This document shows positions 58,831 to 64,000 of a stretch of DNA of 64,000 bases, one piece after another. Numbering within the stretch: the first letter of the stretch is position 1; each line of letters opens with the position of its first letter. Under the pieces are notes generated by a model, which saw nothing but the letters and a program-made list of their open reading frames with translations, did no database searches and was not told the origin of the DNA. This DNA comes from Planococcus sp. MER TA 32b (lineage in GTDB: Bacteria; Bacillota; Bacilli; Bacillales_A; Planococcaceae). A program made the position numbers and the translations under genes. The stretch spans positions 1-64,000 of the forward strand of contig JAMCAN010000001.1 in assembly GCA_023715185.1 (NCBI GenBank). The letters are read 5' to 3'.

Positions 58831-58880
58831 TATAATGGTAGAGCACCGAAAGCTGACCCAGCTTCGGATGCTCTTTTTTT
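58831..58880 (+). terminator. short promoter-hairpin-T-run unit 2
   Basis: TATAAT (58831-58836) is followed by AGAGCACCGAAAGCTG/CAGCTTCGGATGCTCT and seven T. The layout matches unit 1 at 55743. It is upstream of the DUF4317 gene and could end a transcript or give a very short RNA. Confidence 0.55.
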
Positions 58881-58923
58881 GTACGCAATACGGATTTTAC
58901 TAGCCAGGGAGTTGGAATAAAAG

Positions 58924-60117
58924 ATGAACAAAAAAGACATAGCCGATATCCGCAAGCGGTTTAAGCTGGATACGGATTTACTTAAAATCGCTGAAATTTA
59001 TAATGTATATATCCAAAAGGAAAGCAGTGAAATCTTTCACGAAGAAAGCCGTTCCTTTTCTTTATTGGACCGCGAGCAGCAGGAGCTGTTTCTTGCCAAT
59101 TTCAAGAAGGTATTGGGCGGGAAGCTGGATCAGAAGCTGTTTGAAGTGAAGTTCCAGCCGCAGGAAGAAGGGCAGACGGACCACACGCAGCATCTTCTCT
59201 ACGAAGGGCTTGAGGCGGACGATACGGCTGAGTGGCAGGAGAATATGCAGCAGCTTGCTTTGAAGATGGTGCTGGATAAGCAGTATGAAAAGGACATGGT
59301 CGTCACGTTCATTCGCGGGACTTATTTTAAGACGACGAAGCGCGAGGCGGATGAAACGGAAATCGATATGCGCGATGAAGTGTTCACGACGCCGTTCATC
59401 CTGTGCAGCATGAACACGACCGAATTGCCGAAAAGTTCGCTGGTGTTTGATTTCGTCGAGAAGGAATTCAAGTCGAACCTGGTGACGGATCCGGTCATCA
59501 AACTGACTTCGCCGATCGGTGGATTCCTGTTTCCGAGCTTTACGGATAACGCGGCGGACATCCATCACGTGCTATACGCAGCGAGTAAGGCGAATAAGCC
59601 GGATTTCCAGTTTATCGAAAATGTATTGAACGGAGATGAAATCGTCACGGCTGAGGAAGACAAAGCGGTGTTCGAGGAAATCGTCAAAGCCGTCATCGGG
59701 GACGAAGTGAATTCAAAAACGCTGGCAAACGTATACGATGAAATCAACGCCATGCTGGTGGTCGATGAGGAGTACGACGACGAAGACGAAGAGGCGCCTG
59801 TGCTGGATGCGAAAGAAATGGAGCGGGTGCTGAAGGCGAGCGGCGTGAAGGATTTGAGCACGGAAAAAGTGGAGCGGGCATTCCAGCAGGTCGTGGAAGA
59901 CCGGAATTACGAGATGAAAGCCAGCCACATTGTGCCAAGCTATGCGTCCAAGTCGATCAAAATCAGCACGAAAGTGGCGGACATCAAGATCAGCCCGCAA
60001 GACTTACGTTACGTCAAAGAAGTCAATTACAACGGCAAGCGCTGTTTACTGATCGAAGTGGAAGAAGATACGATTATTGAAGGATTTAAGCTGATTGCGG
60101 AAGAGGAATTGGAGTAG
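58924..60117 (+). CDS. DUF4317 family protein
   Basis: A 397-residue cytosolic protein of a Firmicutes family without known function. It begins MNKKDIADIRKRFKLD, the usual family start, is acidic (EEYDDEDEEAP near residue 285), and ends with LIAEEELE. No catalytic motif is recognised. GGGAGTTGG lies upstream of the ATG. Preceded by the unit at 58831. Confidence 0.85.
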   Translation: MNKKDIADIRKRFKLDTDLLKIAEIYNVYIQKESSEIFHEESRSFSLLDREQQELFLANFKKVLGGKLDQKLFEVKFQPQEEGQTDHTQHLLYEGLEADDTAEWQENMQQLALKMVLDKQYEKDMVVTFIRGTYFKTTKREADETEIDMRDEVFTTPFILCSMNTTELPKSSLVFDFVEKEFKSNLVTDPVIKLTSPIGGFLFPSFTDNAADIHHVLYAASKANKPDFQFIENVLNGDEIVTAEEDKAVFEEIVKAVIGDEVNSKTLANVYDEINAMLVVDEEYDDEDEEAPVLDAKEMERVLKASGVKDLSTEKVERAFQQVVEDRNYEMKASHIVPSYASKSIKISTKVADIKISPQDLRYVKEVNYNGKRCLLIEVEEDTIIEGFKLIAEEELE

Positions 60118-60176
60118 AGCGGGAAGTTGGCTTTCTCATTCAGCACTTATTCTACAAAAAATAGCTTTAAATTAAT

Positions 60177-60205
60177 TTGACTTTTCAAATAACAGGATGT
60201 AGGAT
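60177..60205 (+). promoter_or_regulatory. promoter of the SAM riboswitch transcript
   Basis: TTGACT (60177-60182), 17-base spacer, TAGGAT (60200-60205; GATAAT overlaps at 60203). Confidence 0.65.
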
Positions 60206-60230
60206 AATGAATAACCAATTGAATAATGAC

Positions 60231-60336
60231 TTTCTTATCAAGAGAGGTGGAGGGATTTGGCCCTTTGAAGCCTCAGCAACAGACTGCAAAGTACTGTGCT
60301 AAATCCAAAAGCGCTACAGCTTGAAGATGAGAAGAG
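60231..60336 (+). promoter_or_regulatory. SAM-I (S-box) riboswitch
   Basis: The conserved S-box elements appear in order: CTTATCAAGAGAGGTGGAGG, GGCCCTTTGAAGCCTCAGCA, AGCTTGAAGATGAGAAG. P1 pairs TTCTTATC with GATGAGAA. A terminator (60357-60390) follows, so high SAM should switch transcription off. It controls the cyclase-family gene at 60429 alone. Confidence 0.95.
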
Positions 60337-60356
60337 AAATTTGACTTTACAATGCC

Positions 60357-60390
60357 AAACCCTCTTCTTTATCCAGGAAGAGGGTTTTTT
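60357..60390 (+). terminator. SAM riboswitch expression-platform terminator
   Basis: AAACCCTCTTC/GAAGAGGGTTT stem with TTTTTT. GAGAAGAG of the aptamer's P1 side can pair with CCTCTTC to form an antiterminator. Confidence 0.9.
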
Positions 60391-60428
60391 ATTGCCCTCT
60401 ATCCATAACCCCCAAGGAGGAATTCTAT

Positions 60429-61175
60429 ATGACCATCAAAACACTCGAAACCATCGAAGCGATCAAATTGCTGAAAGAAAAGAGCTGGGTTGACCTGACC
60501 CATGCATTCGGACCGGATTCGCCGCATTTTTCGGCGTTCGATGACGCGAAATTTGAAACTTTATTTACGCACGACGATGGATTTTTTGCCCAGCGCTTCA
60601 CATTTCCCGGGCAATATGGAACCCACCTCGACGCGCCGATCCATTTCGTGCGGGATACCCGCTACCTCCATGAATTGGAGTTGAAGGAATTGGTATTGCC
60701 GCTTGTGGTGATCGACAAATCGAAGGAAGCGGAAGAAAACCATGACTTTACGTTAGGGGTTGCGGACATCGAACAATTCGAAGCGCAGCACGGAAAGATC
60801 GAGGAAGGGACGTTTGTTGCGCTGCGCACAGACTGGAGCCAGCGCTGGCCGGATAAAGAAGCATTTGATAATAAAGATGAAGAAGGCGTCAGCCATGCAC
60901 CGGGTTGGTCAGTAGAAGCGTTGAAATTCCTCTTTGAAGAAAGAAAGGTGCAGGCAGTCGGACACGAAACCTTTGATACCGACTCCGCCAGCGACTACCG
61001 GAAGAACGGAGCTTTGCTCGGTGAGTATTATGTGCTCGATCAGGATACTTATCAAGTTGAGCTGCTTGCGAACCTCGACCAGGTACCGGCTAAAGGAGCG
61101 GTCATTTTCAATATCGTCCCCAAAGCGGAAAATGCTTCAGGCTTCCCGGTGCGTTCATTCGCGATATTGCCGTAA
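60429..61175 (+). CDS. cyclase-family hydrolase (KynB/isatin hydrolase-like)
   Basis: A 248-residue metal-dependent enzyme of the cyclase family. The metal motif HxGTHxDxPxH appears as QYGTHLDAPIHF, with the leading His replaced by Gln, and HETFDTDS supplies further ligands. Members hydrolyse amides or rings such as N-formylkynurenine or isatin; no kynurenine genes are nearby. The SAM-I riboswitch directly upstream points to a role in sulfur or methionine metabolism. That link is inference. Confidence 0.85.
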   Translation: MTIKTLETIEAIKLLKEKSWVDLTHAFGPDSPHFSAFDDAKFETLFTHDDGFFAQRFTFPGQYGTHLDAPIHFVRDTRYLHELELKELVLPLVVIDKSKEAEENHDFTLGVADIEQFEAQHGKIEEGTFVALRTDWSQRWPDKEAFDNKDEEGVSHAPGWSVEALKFLFEERKVQAVGHETFDTDSASDYRKNGALLGEYYVLDQDTYQVELLANLDQVPAKGAVIFNIVPKAENASGFPVRSFAILP

Positions 61176-61185
61176 GGGGTAAACT

Positions 61186-61224
61186 CAAAAGAGCAGACAG
61201 CGTTTCTTGCGCCGTCTGCTCTTT
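61186..61224. terminator. bidirectional terminator
   Basis: AAAAGAGCAGAC/GTCTGCTCTTTT hairpin between the converging cyclase and oxidase-like genes. Confidence 0.88.
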
Positions 61225-61236
61225 TACATGCTTGAA

Positions 61237-61872
61237 CTATTTTGTCCTGAACCTTTCAAGAGAGAAGATGGAAATATCAAATTGACTCTGCCCATCCACA
61301 GCCATCTGGCTCAAAACTTCTCCCATCACACTGCCGAATTTAAAGCCGTGTCCTGAAAAACCGCAAGCGAGAATAACATTTTTATTTTCCGGATGGAAAT
61401 CAACGATGAAGTCCTCGTCACTTGAAATGGTATATAAACAAGTTTTTCCTTGGTTCAATTTTCCGTTCGCGGCGGGCATATAGGATTCAAGCATGTGCCT
61501 CAAATCACCTTCATCTTCTTTATATAAGCCGAAGTTCTGCGTATAGAGGTTTGGATCAATTGGCTGTCCGCCATCGGATTTTCCGATTTTTATGCCAGCA
61601 CCGTTCAAATTAGGGAACCCATAAGCTTTTTTATCCTTATCTTCTATAAAGAAGGCCGGAAAGTTAGCGGCATCGTATAGAGGGGAAGGTGCATCAAACC
61701 AGGCAATGGCTTTGCGGGTTGGCTGAATGGGAAGATTTAGATCCGGCAATAATTTGGCTGCCCATGCGCCAGCGGTGACGATTACTTTCTTTGCATAAAA
61801 TATTGTGTTTTCGGTCGAAATTTTCACTCCATATTGTAAAGATCCTTTCGGTTTTATTTCAACTTTAACCAT
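61237..61872 (-). pseudogene. sarcosine/N-methyltryptophan oxidase-like gene, 5' truncated
   Basis: 211 residues resembling only the C-terminal half of SoxA/MTOX-type flavoprotein oxidases (normally about 380). The covalent-flavin Cys region KTCLYTISSDEDF and the FAD-contacting GFSGHGFKFG are present, but the N-terminal Rossmann GxGxxG is missing. The frame stays open for about 15 more codons and then meets an in-frame TAG near 61919. A decayed fragment; an alternative is a small C-terminal-only protein, which is unlikely. Confidence 0.75.
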
Positions 61873-62036
61873 TTTGGTGTTTGTATTTATGAAATCTGTA
61901 ACCCAGTTCTCTATAATCTATTTGACGCAAATCCTTGAATCTCCTTGTTTGATAGACTTATCACTACTTTATTGTATAAAAACCAATATCAGAACATTCC
62001 TATTAATGCTATTATTTATCGTAAGGAGTGGTGAAT

Positions 62037-62816
62037 GTGGAATTACAGGACGTTATACATAATCATAAATCGATACGCGAATACGAAGACCGCGAAATCA
62101 GCCAGGAATTGCTGGATGAAATACTGGAGGCGGGCATACGGGCTTCTTCGAGCGGCAATATGCAGACCTATTCGATTGTTGTGACGAAGGATAAAGAGCT
62201 GCGTGGGAAATTGTACGAAGCGCATATGGAGCAGTCGATGGTGGTGGATGCGCCGGTGCTGGTGACGTTTTGCGCTGATTTCAACAGGATGAGAAAATGG
62301 CTGGTGCTCAATGATGCGCCGGTTCATTTCGATAATTTCATGAGCCTCATGATCGGCGCCACCGATGCCACTTTGGCGTCGCAGAATTGCGCGCTGGCAG
62401 CGGAAGACCGGGGACTTGGGATTTGTTATATGGGATCAACGCTGGCGAACTGCGACCAGATCGGTGAATTATTAAACTTGCCGGAAAATGTGGTGCCGAT
62501 TGTCGGATTTTCGCTTGGCTATCCGGCAGAAGATCCGGCGCCGCGTGACCGTTTGCCGCTGGAGGGAATCGTCCATTACGAGCAGTATAAGGATTATTCA
62601 GATGACGACATTCTGAAAATCTATGAGGAACGGAATGAAAAAGGATGGAACCGGTATATGGCCATTCCCCGCCTGAAAGAAAGGGTGGAAGAGCTGGGTG
62701 TGAAGAATCTGGCCCAGGTATATACGATGGCGAAGTACACGAAAGAATCGCATACCGGCTTTTCGCAGACAGTGCTGAACTATTTGGAGAAGCAGAATTT
62801 CATGAATAATGATTGA
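62037..62816 (+). CDS. NADPH-dependent nitroreductase/FMN oxidoreductase (NfrA-like)
   Basis: A 259-residue flavoprotein of the nitroreductase superfamily. FMN-contacting motifs HKSIREYEDREI and IRASSSGNMQTYS at the N-terminus and VGFSLGYPAEDP in the centre are typical of the NfsA/FRP group, which reduces quinones and nitro compounds. GTG 62037 has AAGGAG eight bases before it; an earlier GTG (62028) overlaps that site. Monocistronic with a strong terminator. Confidence 0.88.
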   Translation: MELQDVIHNHKSIREYEDREISQELLDEILEAGIRASSSGNMQTYSIVVTKDKELRGKLYEAHMEQSMVVDAPVLVTFCADFNRMRKWLVLNDAPVHFDNFMSLMIGATDATLASQNCALAAEDRGLGICYMGSTLANCDQIGELLNLPENVVPIVGFSLGYPAEDPAPRDRLPLEGIVHYEQYKDYSDDDILKIYEERNEKGWNRYMAIPRLKERVEELGVKNLAQVYTMAKYTKESHTGFSQTVLNYLEKQNFMNND

Positions 62817-62832
62817 GCTTCCTTACAGCTCG

Positions 62833-62874
62833 TAAAAGCCCGCAGTCCGGATATTCCGGAATGGCGGGCTTTTG
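62833..62874 (+). terminator. nitroreductase terminator
   Basis: AAAAGCCCGC..TCCG/CGGA..GCGGGCTTTT hairpin, bidirectional in form. Confidence 0.88.
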
Positions 62875-62969
62875 CGTTGTGCTTTTATTCTTGCGTCAAT
62901 TTTGAACCATCCTCATCGGAAATTTAAGAATTTATTGAGCTATATTAGTTGAACTTAAAAAATAGAATA

Positions 62970-63068
62970 TCCCGCTTCGGCGCTATGGACAAAGCTCCCG
63001 CAATAAGCCGAGAAGAACACTCGTCTTATTGCTCCGCTCAGTCCGGAGCCGCGCCTTTGCTGAGAGAC
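62970..63068 (-). repeat. palindromic repeat, family D copy 2
   Basis: CGCTTCGGCGCTATGGAC to GGAGCCGCGCC, with CTCCCGCAATAAGCCGAG and CTCGTCTTATTGC inside. It is the inverse of the unit at 15885-16048, lacking the extra 70 bases. Confidence 0.62.
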
Positions 63069-63077
63069 ATCTCTAAA

Positions 63078-63272
63078 GATATGGAGCAAAACAGCACAGA
63101 CTCCTGCGGCTTAGCGATTCGACCGATACACCGCAGGAAGCGCAGCGGACGAGGAGGATTGGACGGGAGCCAAGACATTGGCCGAGGCTTGCGAGGACAA
63201 GTCTTTGCGACGAAGCTAGCGCAGCGATGCAGGAGCATGGTTTTGGAAAGCGCAGCTGTTTTACGGAATATC
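63078..63272 (-). repeat. MITE-like element, family M copy 5
   Basis: GATATGGAGCAAAACAGC to GCTGTTTTACGGAATATC, 195 bases, next to family D copy 2. Family D copy 1 is likewise next to family M copy 1 at 15.8 kb. Confidence 0.8.
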
Positions 63273-63536
63273 GATTATTAAAAATTATTAGTCCAACTTA
63301 TATAGCTAAAGAATTTTGCGTTCATACCCCATAAAATAGGTAGCTTTTCTTTATTGCAGCCCGGAAATGGTATATAATTATCATTTAGAAGTAGAACTAT
63401 TTACTTTATGGCAAGTTGCGATAGATTTTACGAAAAACTGAGGCAAAGAGATGACTTCCGGAAAGACTGGCTTGAGCACGAATGAGGCAGGATGGCCGGC
63501 ATTTTTTTGCAAATATATGGGATAAGGAAGGGTATA

Positions 63537-64000
63537 ATGAGCAGTGTACCAAAGAAAACAGACGTTATCTTAATCGGAGCCGGTGTGATGAGCGCGACAT
63601 TGGGCTCAATGTTGAAAGAGCTGTCACCAGACTGGGAAATCAAAGTATTCGAGAAGCTCGAAAAAGCGGGAGCGGAAAGCTCCAACGAGTGGAATAATGC
63701 AGGTACAGGACATGCGGCGTTATGCGAATTGAACTACACGCCGGAGAAAGCGGACGGCTCGATCGAGATCGATAAAGCGATCAAAATCAATGAACAGTTC
63801 CACCTTTCCAGACAGTTCTGGTCGTTCCTTGTAAATAAAAAACGCATCACGAATCCACAGGATTTCATCATGCCGATTCCTCATATGAGTATGGTGCAGG
63901 GCGAAGACAATGTGCGATTCCTGAAAAACCGTTTTGAAGCGTTGACGCAGGTTCCATTGTTCAACGGCATGGAATTTACGGATTCTCCTGAAAAACTGAA
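63537..64000 (+). CDS. mqo: malate:quinone oxidoreductase, 5' part
   Basis: FAD-dependent membrane-associated enzyme that oxidises malate and passes electrons to menaquinone. The first 154 residues are in the window and run off its end without a stop. They contain [18 protein letters not shown] (FAD Rossmann) and [20 protein letters not shown], the mqo signature. AAGGAAGGG precedes the ATG. A TATAAT lies about 165 bases upstream without a clear -35. Confidence 0.93.
   Translation, partial: MSSVPKKTDVILIGAGVMSATLGSMLKELSPDWEIKVFEKLEKAGAESSNEWNNAGTGHAALCELNYTPEKADGSIEIDKAIKINEQFHLSRQFWSFLVNKKRITNPQDFIMPIPHMSMVQGEDNVRFLKNRFEALTQVPLFNGMEFTDSPEKL

Noticed and set aside
60602-60615. ATTTCCCGGGCAAT as a second Noc site
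   Set aside because: One mismatch breaks the palindrome and it lies in coding sequence of the cyclase gene; chance is likely.
62949-63281. Open frame of 110 codons
   Set aside because: It coincides with repeat families D and M.

Overview
The window is the chromosomal replication-origin region of a low-to-moderate GC Gram-positive bacterium, most likely a member of the Planococcaceae (Planococcus/Planomicrobium-like). The evidence is the classical Bacillales order gyrA-gyrB-recF-yaaA-dnaN-dnaA-oriC-rpmH-rnpA-yidC-jag-mnmE-mnmG-rsmG-noc-parA-parB, then ychF, rpsF-ssb-rpsR, gdpP-rplI-dnaB, purA, walRKHIJ-htrA and rlmH. Genus assignment is inference from gene content and protein style; no search was run.

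Layout. Positions 1-421 hold the 5' end and promoter region of a 16S rRNA gene. Positions 422-9226 carry replication genes on the minus strand. The bipartite origin flanks dnaA (7710-7882 and 9227-9610) with many DnaA boxes, an AT-rich unwinding region and a DnaA-trio-like run. From 9.7 kb onward almost everything is on the plus strand, so transcription runs away from the origin on both sides. parS sites lie at 16900, 19414 and 36326, and a perfect Noc-type palindrome lies just before walR (34598). The core block ends with rlmH at 43791.

Accessory island. From 43792 to about 53245 the DNA becomes visibly AT-rich and carries a GIY-YIG-like gene, a 1462-residue STAND-like P-loop ATPase, a 648-residue protein ending in a DUF4209/HEPN-type RNxxxHG motif, and a zinc-ribbon membrane protein. 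The last five codons plus stop of rlmH (Glu-Pro-Tyr-His-Lys-stop) recur with synonymous changes at 51362-51379 and 53228-53245. This is the hallmark of SCC-type integration at the rlmH 3' end known from staphylococci, although no ccr recombinase is present in the window. The ATPase/HEPN pair is the best candidate for an undescribed defence system.

Right part (53.6-64 kb). Host-like metabolic and hypothetical genes follow: DUF1846, GNAT, SRPBCC, an esterase, an NAD(P)-binding protein, a deaminase, DUF4317, a SAM-I-riboswitch-controlled cyclase-family enzyme, a decayed sarcosine-oxidase-like gene, a nitroreductase and the start of mqo.

Repeats. The core region is peppered with short palindromic elements. 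Family A/B/C (about 120 bp, 7 copies, stems with compensatory changes, one copy nested in another) sits in 3' regions after rpmH, purA and walJ. A MITE-like family M (5 copies, GCAAAACAGC termini) and two further families (D, E) fill other gaps and often separate a gene from its terminator.
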